Shown: piece by piece, positions 1 to 12,100 of the stretch
Layout of the letters: every line of letters starts with the position of its first letter
Position numbering within the stretch: position 1 is the stretch's first letter
Source: Tetracentron sinense
Lineage: Eukaryota > Streptophyta > Magnoliopsida > Trochodendrales > Trochodendraceae
Direction: 5' to 3'
NCBI GenBank assembly: GCA_015143295.1
Contig: CM026573.1
Coordinates: 6,498,434 to 6,562,433, forward strand
DNA length: 64,000 nt
The notes under the pieces: generated by a model
The model's input: only the letters and a program-made list of their open reading frames with translations
Told to the model about the DNA's origin: nothing
Databases searched by the model: none
Position numbers and translations under genes: made by a program

Positions 1-111
1 ATTTTTCAACAGTGTTGTTGTAAGATAAGTGTCAAAAACAAAATGTCCCAAGATATCATTCCTGAAGATTGTTAAACAAGCAGATCTCCAATGAACCATT
101 GTGTGAGAACT

Positions 112-140
112 GAGAGAGAGAGAGAGAGAGACAGAGAGAC
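112..140. repeat. (GA)n microsatellite in ALDH intron 8
   Basis: A nearly pure GA run (CT on the gene strand) starting 9 bases inside the intron that follows ALDH exon 8. It would form a pyrimidine-rich stretch close to the donor site. Confidence 0.8.
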
Positions 141-148
141 TCATTTAC

Positions 149-3100
149 CTGAGGACCTTGTTCCACACCCTTCTTGAAGGGATCACCAACAACACGGCTC
201 ATAGCACGTGCCTTTGCTTTCTCTAGAAACTCATCATATACATGTTCATGTACAAATGTACGAGAGCCAGCACAGCAGCATTGTCCCTGCAGAGTGCAGA
301 CCGCACAACCTTTATGATCAATGGATTCAAACATCCAACAAATCCAACCTGTACTTTAAAAAGAATAGAGTGAACACACCTGATTAAAGAATAGAGCAAA
401 GTGTGCAAGCTCAACAGCCTCATCAACGTCAGCATCCTCACATACAATGAAAGGGGATTTCCCTCCAAGCTCCAAAGTCACTGGCTTAAGATTGCTTTTT
501 GCAGCTAACTCCAGTACAATTTTCCCGGTACTAGTTGATCCTGTGAAAGCAAGCTGCAAATGGAGCAATAACAGTTTAGAGGACTGCACAGGCATGAACT
601 CGAAATGAATATTTAGGTGTACCAGATTACTAGTATTCCCATTATTCATCCTTTGGCTCTGTTAATATGCTTAAGGATAGTCATTCTATCACATTAAGGC
701 CAACCTCCTTATCAAATATGCTATGCCCAAGGACTGTTAACATCTGTGCCTTCAAAACTAGTACTTACCTTCAGCATACTGATCCACAACATCTATAACT
801 TAATAGGCAGAAAAGGATAAGAGGTGTCAAACATTGCAACCCCAGAAAAAAGTGACACTGATGTGCATCTACTTTTATACGAGAGTTGGAAGATTTTATT
901 AACAAAATACAGTTCAAATAAGCATAATAGAAATGAACAACAAGAGAAATACAAACAAATCAAACCTATATAATCAAGAAACAAATAAGAAAAAAAAAAG
1001 AAAAAAAAAAGAGTATGTGACCCTATTTATGTGTAATTGATACAGCAATTTTTTGTAATAAAGAACGGCCTTCATACTTCAAGATGCACTGTGCTACTTC
1101 AGGTTTGTAGCTGCCTTTTGTTCCACTGATCCATGAGGTAATCCATAAAGATTAATTTCATCCAAGATTAGGCACAGCATCAGAGTAACAAAACCAAATG
1201 ACTTGTAATCCTTTATTCATGTGAAGCCTTTTCAGTCCCAAAGAATATCGTATTCCATTGGATGATCAAGCTTATTTTGCCTCACGCCTAAGGATGTATT
1301 GAACAGGATCTACAAAAGTTTGAAGGAAGTGTCACAAGTTTGAATGCCTGTTTGTTTTTTATTAGGAGGTTCTTCTTCATTGTATCCATAATGACAAGGT
1401 CGGGGTTCGGGAATAATTCGGCAAGGGTTAAGTTTAAATTTGGAAAATTTTGGGAAAAAGACAATAATTATAAAAATATATCCAACAATTTGATTAGATA
1501 ATATACAAAATAAGCAGTTTACTTTGTCGAATTATTGTGAAATTCGCGAATAATTCAGGATATTTGGGAATAATTCGCAAAATTTGCAAATAATTCAGCA
1601 AATCTAAAATTCATGAATAATTCCGCACACTTACAATTCGCGAAAAAGTCACATTTTTTTTTCAAGAATTTTGTTACTATGATTGTATCTAAAATTCTCA
1701 CTCCTTTTGCACCATCATGTTTAGAGATAAACCACTTTGGACCTTGTAGAACCTATAAGATCACATATCTCTCTCTCTGCTATACAAACTGAAGGGCACC
1801 CAGTAGTTTCCACTGTTTCTACATATGCATGGTCTCCATCAGTTGACAAATGACAGGAAAATTAATTCTGATTCTCATGTCTTACACTCCTTAGCACAAA
1901 TGTTTCACCTCTATAAAATTGTACTTGATTTCATCTAATACACTGCCCATTTCCAGTACAGCTACCGTTTGAGACACTGGCTTCAGTGACTATGTTCATA
2001 AACTCAACCATATAGCCTGCATTATTCTCCAGTATCCTGGCAAAACAATTCTAACAGGATTATAAACATCATAAACTGCTTTTACCTTTGCTTTGTGGTG
2101 ACTCTTTCATTTATTTTTGCTTTGATGTTCAACAATGGTCATCCACATTGGTGCATGCGCTCCAAACCAGACTTTCCATGTTATTGGTCTCTCTGGCTTT
2201 GTAAAAGCCAATTTAAGGGCCCAAAGGAGTAACACAGTCTCCAACAACCTTGGTTATCATTCATTTCTTTCTAATCTCCCATGGCTTATCTAAAGTTCAT
2301 TCCCTACTCCCAGCCAAAAAGTAACACACGTCCTAGCTTTAACCGGTTACAAAAGGAATTTCTATTAAACAATGAGAGAGTTAGTGAGATAGTATCGGTT
2401 GCAAAAGAACCCGGTTAAAGCAAGGACAAGTGTTGCTTTTAGGCTGAGAGTACAGCTAGCAGCTCTTTTTCTTTTTTTTACAAGAGCACTATTCAATAAT
2501 GCAAAAGTTCTTTTCTTGAGTCATATCAGCTTACTCAATTTGATATGTCACCAGCTACCATTCCCCCGTAAAGCTCTCTCCCTTCGATCTCTAACTACAA
2601 GAGAAATTATTGATTCCTATTCTTTTAGGTTAGCTCATAGCAATGAGATTCATGATATGCTTATGAAACTACATGATCTCTACCTTCGCCACTATTGTTC
2701 CATTGTTCCTCCTGAATGACCCATTGTTGCTTTCAGAAGGTGTGTTTTTGCACTCACGATATGAAAAATACTATATCTTTAATATTTAGCAATAAATACC
2801 AAGAATATATTCTAATTCTTTCAGATATATTTATGTGAAGCATTGTCTTCCATAAGAATCAATTATTGTAATTATATATCAACATACATGAATAGGACCA
2901 TAACGGATAAGCTTCCCTTGAGGATGACACAGTAGAATCATAGTAATATTTATATGGTCATATTCTCAAAATGAAATCCCCAGATGCCTTTTTTTCTAGC
3001 TTAAAATAAACCTGAATTTTTCATGCATTCATCATCCTAATATGGTACTATGGTAATCTCAAGTTGATCCAGTTTAAAAAGGGAAACATCGGGCCTAGTT

Positions 3101-6100
3101 CCTTCATCAGGTGGCTCAACTTGAGGTTACCATATGATGATACTAGGAAGAGAGATGCTTGACAAGTTCAAAAATATTTAAGCCAGAAAGTAGGGCACAC
3201 ATCATTGTGATTGCTGCGTTATAGGTGGACCCCTTAGTGGATTTCTTAAAGTGGTTTTAGGTTTAGAAGAAGGGAGAAGAAGAAGAAAGTGGGGAAAAAG
3301 AGAAGTGTGTGTGTGTCCCACTTCTCTCTCATATTCTATTAAAGTAGAAAAGAAGGGTTTCCCCTAATTACAAGAAATTACAAGAAAGCCCCTCATTACA
3401 CATGCTTATTATTCTACACTCCCCCTCAAGCTGGTATGTAGATATTACAAATGCCTAGCTTGCCAACAATCTTAGTAAACTGAGCATGACTAAGACCCTT
3501 TGTCAAAATATCAGCAAGTTGGTCACCGGTCTTCACAAAAGGGGTACAGATGAGACCTGTCTTCAACTGTTCCTTGATGAAGTGTTTGTCCACCTCAATG
3601 TGTTTAGTTCTGTCGTGTTGAACTGGATTGTGAGCAATGATTATTGCCGCCTTGTTGTCACAATACAACTTCATGGGACCCTGAATAGGGAGCTTTAGGT
3701 CAGTCAAGAGAATGCGAAGCCACAAAATCTCACATAATCCATGAGCCATCGACCGGAACTCGGCCTCTGCACTAGATCTAGCCACTACAGACTGTTTCTT
3801 ACTTCTCCATGTGACTAGGTTACCACCAACAAACGTACAGTAACCAGAAGTGAAGCGCCTATCTGAAACTGATCCAGCCCAGTCCGCATCAGTGTAAACC
3901 TCGATCTGCAGGTTACCGGTACGGGCATACAATAGCCCTTGTCCTGGAGCAGACTTGAGAAACCTCAGAATCCTATACACCGCATCTAAGTGGGTTGAGG
4001 TAGGAGCATGCATGAACTGGCTCACCACACTAACGGCATACGCAATATCAGGACGAGTAAGCGAGAGATATATCAATCTTCCTACAAGTCTCTGATATCT
4101 TCCTACTTCAATCACCTTCTTACCATTGGCTTCACCAAGCTTATGGTTTGGGTCAATAGGAGTGTCACAAGGCTTACAGCCCATCATACCAGTCTCATGT
4201 AAGAGGTCCAGGACATATTTGCGCTGCGATATAAAGATACCTTTTATGGACCTGGCAACCTCAATACCCAAGAAATATCTCAACTTGCCTAGATCTTTGA
4301 TTTCAAATTCTTTTGCTAGTAGGCCTTTCAACTTCTCCATCTCACCCTGGTCATCTCTAGTCAGCACAATGTCATCTACATAAACAATGAGTGCAGTTAC
4401 CTTCTTGTCGTTGTGCTTGATAAACAAGGTATGATCAGCTTGGCTTTGTTTGTAACCATCTTTAATCATGACTAAGCGAAACCTTTCAAACCAAGCTCTA
4501 GGGGACTGTTTAAGCCCATACAAGGCCTTCTTCAGTCTACACACCTTCCCCTCAGCTACAGGACACTTTATCCCAGGAGGAGGTTTCATGTACACTTCTT
4601 CTTCCAAGTCACCATGGAGAAATGCATTCTTCACATCTAATTGCATAAGTGGCCAATCCAGGTTGGCTGCAAGAGATAAAAGAACTCTTATTGAGTTCAT
4701 CTTGGCTACAGGAGCAAACGTCTCCTGGTAGTCTATGCCATATGTCTGCGTATACCCTCTTGCAACAAGTCTAGCTTTGTATCTTTCTACTGACCCATCA
4801 GACTTATGCTTTACAGTGAACACCCATTTGCACCCCACTGGAACTTTGCCTCTTGGTAAATCGATCATCTCCCATGTCTCATTCTTTTCGAGAGCCTGCA
4901 TCTCTACTTTTATTGCTTCTTTCCATTCTGACTTAGAAAGAGCATCTGCAACACTGCTAGGAATAGACACTGAAGACAAAGCCATAGAAAAGGTACGATA
5001 CGAGGGAGATAGAGAATCATAAAACACAAAGTTAGCAATAGGGTGTTGAGTGCAAGAGCGAACACATTTCCTATGAGCAATAAGAAGGTTAGAATCAATA
5101 AGGGAGGTATGGATATTACCTGGTGTGCGATAGCCGGCCCGGGTCGATCCCCTCCCCACATCCGTGTTTTTCAACCGATGTGAAGCCGAAATCTGTTAGA
5201 GTCGCCACCAATCAAGATTCTGGGTGTGATTGGTCACCCACAATTAAGAACCCTCGATTAAATAAAAAACCGAGAATGGGTCCGGGGATTCTTTTATGAG
5301 TTGGGGAAGGTGTTAGGCCACCCACCTCATCCGTCGAGCGACGGTTACCTCTTAACTTTCTCCATTAGATTAATTCGAAATTATTTTCTATTTTTTTATT
5401 ATTATTTCGAGAAAAACCACCCCTCCTCGACCGAGTTAAGGCGATTTCATCCCTACTTGTTTTCTTTTATTTCGAGATTGGAAAGCCACCCCTCCTTGAC
5501 CGAGTTAGGGTGAGTTTCTCTCTACTTGCACGGCAAAATCCCTTTTTCCTAAATCGGCGAACGGCCACACATCCCTCCTCAACCGAGTTAAGAGGGGCCC
5601 CACCTACCTTTGGGTGGAAAAGAGACGAAACTACTAACAATAATAAAGAAAAGCTTTAAAAGAAGTCGAAGATCTGGTCTTCCGGCCCTTTCCTTCACCC
5701 GGATTTCCTCGTCCGCACAACCGTGAAGAGGGAAATCTCCGAGCTACTCAGAGAAAGTGAGGGAAGAAGAGACTTGGACGGGTAGAAACAGAGGATGAGG
5801 ATGAGGATGTGGCATACCTTTTCCCTTTATAGATGCTCCAAGTGGTTGAAGAGAAGAGAATGCTTTGACGAGATCCGAACTCCCAAGATTTCCCCCCCCA
5901 AAGTTGGTGAAGATCCCTCCTAGGTTGATGCCTGGAATTTCAGGGATTCGAGGGCTAAGCTAGGCTTTTTCAGAGTTCTCCTAGGTTTCAAGTTGAAAGC
6001 CTAAAGGATTCTCCTCCGATTCTCAAGAGTTCTCCTCTGGATTTTTCAAGATCTTCAAGACTTTCCGGATTTTCCAAGATGAGTTATGGGTTTGGGGTGA

Positions 6101-9100
6101 GGCTCCTTTTATAAGATGAAAAAGAAGGATTTTCACGTTTTTTCCCGATGTGGGACTAAAAAAATAACCCAAAACACGAAAACGAAGTAGCACGGAAACC
6201 GAAGACCAATAAGGGTTTCCGTACCGCGCCTTTTTAAAGGCCGCGGGAAGGATTCTTGGGCATAATAGGTGGCGCGCCCTTCTAAAGGGCGCGGGCCTAC
6301 TGCAATGCTTGACGGGCCCCTATCCCTTGGGTCTTGGTTGGTTTGGTTCGGTTTGGCTCGGTTTGGACTTTGACTTTTACCTTGGATCTTTGGGTTATTT
6401 GGAGTCCGGATCTCGTCTTGGAATTCACCCTTCGATACTTGAAGTTAAATCATTGGGCGTGCAAAAATGGGGTGTCTACACCTGGATCTGAGGAGGATTC
6501 ATGGCGGGGCATATGAGGATCTTCTTTGTAAGTATCTGTCATCCAAACCCCACGATTTGGATTCCTGGAGAAAACCTGCACCTCACTTTGTTTCCCTCCA
6601 TCTACATTTTTCTTTTCTTCATCTATGCTTTCATCCTTTTTCTCATTACCAGTTGTCGTAAAATCCCCTGGATCAATAGAAATAGGTAGAGGATGAGACA
6701 TTTCTTCAACACCAATGAGCTCCCCCTGAAGAGAAGTCTCCGTCGCAGAATAAAAAGGGGTGGATTCAAAAAAGGTAACATCCATAGACACAAGGCACCG
6801 TTCGGAAGGGGGATGGTAACACTTGTACCCTTTCTGGCTCGGAGCATACCCCAAAAATAAACACTTGAGAGCCTTGGGATCAAGTTTGGTACGCTCCGAT
6901 TTGTCAATATGCACAAAACACGAACACCCAAAGATTTTGGGTGGAAGAGGAAATAAGGAGGGAGATGGAGAGAGAACATCAACAGGACTTTTGAAACCCA
7001 GAATTCGAGTGGGCATGCGATTCATAAGATAGGAAGCAGTCTGAAGTGCATCGGACCAAAAACGCTTTGGAACGTTCATGCCAAATAAAAGGGCACGAGT
7101 TATCTCCAACAGGTGACGGTTCTTCCTTTCAGCAACACCATTTTGTTGTGGAGTACGAACACAAGTAGTCTGGTGGATAATCCCATGATCATGGAAGTAG
7201 GAGGAGAGAGTAGTAGACAAATACTCTCCTCCATTATCAGAACGAAGGATTTTTAGTTTAACATCAAACTGGGTTTCAATCATTTTATGAAAAGATTGAA
7301 AAACATAACAAACATCACTCTTTTGTTTTAGCAAGTAAACCCACGTTACTCTAGAGAAATCATCAACAAAAGTAACAAAGTAACGAAAACCACGAGCGGA
7401 AATAATAGGAGCAGGACCCCACACATCAGAATGAACTATAGAAAAAGGTGAAATACTTCTATTACCATGAGCCGGATACGAAGAGCGGCATTTTTTTGAA
7501 AATACACAAGTTTCACATTGAAGATCCAACATAGAAACAGAGACAAAATACTGAGGAAACAGTTTCTTTAACACAAAAAAGGATGGGTGGCCCAAACGGC
7601 GATGCCACTGCAACAACTGTAAAATGTTACAATCACGACTACTACTACTGGTAGACCCATCACGAACTTGCTGAACAGGAGAAGCCACCGGTGAGGAACT
7701 ATCCAACAAGTACAATCCCCTCTCCTCATAGCCTCTACCAATCGTCCTCCTCGTCTCCAAGTCCTGAAATACACAGTGAGAGGGAAAAAAAGTGACACTA
7801 CAATTCAAGGACTTGGTTAGGTGACTCACAGACAAAAGGTTTAAAGCAACATTAGGAACATGAAGAACAGATGATAAATGCATAGAGGGGGTAGCGGAGA
7901 TGTTCCCCTTACCAGCAATAGAAGAATAAGAACCATCAGCGATTCTAACTTTATCCCTACCAGAGCAAATATGATAGGAAGCAAACAACGAGGACATACC
8001 AGTCATGTGATCCGAGGCCCCCGAATCAATAATCCAGAGGCGAGTAGATGTGGAGACAGAGGCACTGAAAGCCGAAGCGGATGTACCTGAATGAGCAAAC
8101 GAGGACGAGGAAGATGGACCCGACGGCTCCAACTGACCCATAAAGCGTCGGAATGTCTCTATCTCAGCACGGGAAAGGCTAAGGCTGTCAGACGATGGCA
8201 ACACACCAGATGTAAGAGCAGGAGCTAGATCAGAGACAACGGAGTGAGCGCTAGATCCACCACCACGACCACCACCACGGCCACTGCGACCTCCACCTCT
8301 CTGCTGTGGGCGACCATGAAGATCCCAACAAGTCTCACGGGTGTGTCGAGTGCGGCCACAGTGGTCACACTTCAGTCGATCCCTCTCATCACTGACGGTT
8401 CCGGACCTACCCCCTCCCCTGCTGCCACGAAAGTTATCGCGGCCTCCCCGCTGGGACCATGAAGAAAGAGCTGACCGCTCTAGGGAAGAAGGTGGCATGT
8501 TAGTCCGGCGACGCTCCTCCCTGTGGAGAATGGAATATGCTGTAGTAATGGATGGAAGAGGTTCCTTCCCTAAAATCTGAACACGGATTTGCTCATACTC
8601 GGGGTTGAGACCAGCCAACAACTCATAGACCCGGTGTTCATCAACATACTTCTTAAACCCAACAGCATCTTCAGAGCACTTTGTCGTATACATATGAAAC
8701 ATGTCAAATTCTTCCCACAGACGGCGAAGAGTAGAGTAGTACGTGGCCAGAGAAGTATCACCCTGTCTCAGTTGCCCAATACACTGGCGCAACTCATAGG
8801 CTCTAGCATGGGTGCCCCCCTCAGAGTAAGTCTGCTTCACAGCATCCCATATCTCTTGTGCCGTGGAGAGAAGGATATATCCATTGCTAAGATCCGGAAT
8901 CATAGAGTGAAGAAGCCATGACATGACGGTGGCGTTCTCGGCTTGCCATTTAGGGAAAGTAGGATCAGTAGCCAGAGGCTTCGTACTCTTGCCATTTATG
9001 TACTCCACCTTTCCCTTCCCTGTGATGAACAACATGGCCGACTGAGACCATGGAAGATAATTGTTGCCATTTAACTTTACGGTAGTGATTTGAAGGCTCG

Positions 9101-12100
9101 GGGAGTCACCATGCCCCAAATGCAAGTAACTATCATCACATGTTGGAGCCCGGGAAGACTGAGTAACCTCGGAATCGCCCATCGTGTGTCAACTACGGAC
9201 TGATTTGCACAAATCCAGCCACTAAGCACCCGCCGAGCAGGTACCACAGGGTTCTACAACCCAAACGAACAACCACCAATGGTCCAATGACCAAAAACCA
9301 CTTCAAAATTACTCGAACATCTCCTCAAACAACGTGAGGGCACCCAAACTTCTTCATATAGCATTCATAAACGATTAAACTACTTCCACCAAGGTTAGAA
9401 TGCGAAAAATGAGAGAAAATACCCAAAAACAGCCTCTGCCGGAAAAAACTAGTAGAGAAAAACGTTCGCCGGAGCTCCGGCGAGGTTCTGATCGCCGGAA
9501 GACCGGTGCCAAGGGGACCGAAATTTTGAGGGGGATCTTTTAGTACCAATATCCCCAAGTTAAATCCCCCATATAAAGAGAAAAAACGACTGGTTCGAAG
9601 AGGATTTTTTCAGAATTTTTTTTCAAAAAAAATTCTCAAAAACTCACTTAAAAGCTCCAATAAATCGTGAAAAAATCACCATAATTCTTCTAATCTGTAG
9701 ATCTACTAGATCCAAGAAGAAAAAACACAAAAAACTACCATGGATGACGTCACACTAACACTTCATCACGGTCGTTGCACGGCTGCTGACGTCAGCATCT
9801 GCCGGAGATACCTCCGGCGAGATTATTCACCTTTGTGCTCTTCTTTTGTGCTCTGATACCAAGTGGATTTCTTAAAGTGGTTTTAGGTTTGGAAGAAGGG
9901 AGAAGAAGAAGAAAGTGGGGAAAAAGAGAAGTGTGTGTGTGTCCCACTTCTCTCTCATATTCTATTAAAGTAGAAAAGAAGGGTTTCCCCTAATTACAAG
10001 AAATTACAAGAAAGCCCCTCATTACACATGCTTATTATTCTACACCCTTAATTACAAAGCCAATTAAGTTCCTATACATATACGAATTTTCATGGCAGCA
10101 CACTGATTTTGGAAACTATTATTTTTTTAGTTTAATATGCTTGCTCTTAGTAATTCAGCCATATTGATTGACAACGAGCATTGATTTCAAGAGCCAAAAA
10201 GGTGGTACTCCTGTTGTTCACACACAAGTCACAAGTGCCTAAATGTGCAAAGTTGGGTTGCGCAACTAAAATTTGAAGGTCAACTCATTACCAAGGTGCA
10301 AAGAAATCATAACAATGGCATTGAAATACTAATGGCAACTGTTAAAATCAGTGTACCAACTACAAAAGAAAGTAAAAGGAAAGAAGTTAATCCACTCTGA
10401 GCAATCAATAAAGCAATGAAGTGCTAACCCCTACAGGCTACGCCTAAACAATATTCTCCCCACTATGCTTCAGGCAAGAAAGGCACGAGATTTATATTTG
10501 TTTCTAAGTTATGAGGGTTTCAGGCAAGAAACAGAGACTGTTGAGCTAAAGCATTCCATGGTATTTAAGAGCCATGATGTAGCCTCTACATTACTGAGGG
10601 AGTTGTATAAAATCATGGTTGTTAAATTCTTGCAATTTACGATTCAATTCCTACGATTTGAATCGAACCCAGGCAAAACGATTCAAATCGCAAATGGAAA
10701 TCTTAATTGGGTAAATCCCAATCAATTTACGATTCAAATTGTATGATTCATGAGATTCGACCACGGAACCCCTGTTACGGGCCAATACTTAAAAAATATT
10801 TTTAAAATATTTTTTATTCTTTCAATTTTCTAAAGGTACTTTATGTCTTTTAAGAAAAGAAGAATCAGGAAAACTCCTGTTACAGACATGCCAAAACTCC
10901 TATTGGGGTTTTTTCTATGTTGTTGTGAAATGGAAAAAAAATATAAAAAGAAATGAGAAGAAATGAGGAAGAAGAAAAAAGATGAAGTTGGAGAGTTAGA
11001 CTCTAGAAGAACTTGATAGTTTATTTTATCAGTCTTTTTAATTGTAGAAGTCTTTTGATGCTTGATCTTATACATCATGATTATATGAGTAAGCTTTTAT
11101 TGATTTATCTTTGATGATATTGGGGGTTATGTTTCATTTTATGGAGTTCATTCGCGTTTTATAGTGTATGCAATGAAATGTTCGTTACTTTATTTGGATA
11201 ATGGATTATTCCATTTTTCTAATTTATTAAGTATTTTTTGTTTTTTTTAAACAATTTTTTTAAATAGGATGAATCTTACAATTTATGATTTGAATCGAAT
11301 CGGTATTAAAACGATTCAACTACGATTTAACAACCTTGCATAAAATATTAGTTTACTATGTTTTACATCAACCAACCCAAAAAAATCTGTTAGATGGCTC
11401 GGCTAGGCAAATGAAATTTAGATAACCTCAAAATGAAACAGAGTCTATGTGGAAACTGTTCAACCAAACATAGTTTTAAGCAATGCTGATTCCATGCTAT
11501 CATGCAATGGTCAAGCAAACGGTGGGACCATACAGATACATACGTATGGTTCCGAATTCATTCATCATATGAATTTAGAGATCTTATGTCAGATTAAAAA
11601 ATGTTACTATAGAAGCCATGAACAAACTTGAAGATCTCAAGCAGAATGTTCAAGGCTGTAATAATACCTTGTCCACATCCATATGACTGGCAAGAGCAGC
11701 CCCAGCAGTTGGACCAAAGCCAGAAATCACATTCAGAACACCCGGCGGAAGGCCAGCCTGTCACAAAGAACGCACATAAATATGCAAGATTGTCCCAAAG
11801 GGAAAAAAAAGAAATCTCAATGGGCTTCTCTTCATCATCTTCAGAAGATTTTCAGTGAGACTAAAGACAAACATTTCAAAACTCAAAATGAATGAATAAT
11901 TTTAAGGAAGTTGCAGTGTTGATAGTTGATACACCTGCTAGAAACCATGTCTGAAAAAATGTATCAGGTCATGATCATGTATAACCTGGTTCACTTGTTT
12001 ATTATGTTTTAGATGCTTGTATTTCTTCTAATTTTAATGTAATCTAGTATAATTTATATTTTATTTACAAAATATTAACTGCAAGAAAATTTTTCAATAT

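Larger units (their letters stand above)
3237..10045 (-). mobile_element. Young Copia LTR retrotransposon in ALDH intron 6
   Basis: A complete Ty1/Copia element of 6809 bp including a nested solo LTR. It is flanked by the perfect 5-bp target duplication CCTTA (3232-3236 and 10046-10050). The two 183-bp LTRs differ at one position (A at the left, G at the right, in GTTTrGAAG). The order gag, protease, integrase, reverse transcriptase, RNase H defines Copia; short LTRs suggest the Ale/Retrofit lineage (inference). With this duplication the element ends are GTG...CAC rather than the usual TG...CA. It lies in the same transcriptional sense as the host ALDH gene, so its LTR signals could affect splicing or polyadenylation of ALDH transcripts. 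Confidence 0.95.

Noticed and set aside
2399..2719. Open frame of 106 codons on the plus strand inside ALDH intron 6
   Set aside because: No recognised domain, opposite strand to the gene, low-complexity leucine/phenylalanine-rich translation; likely chance.
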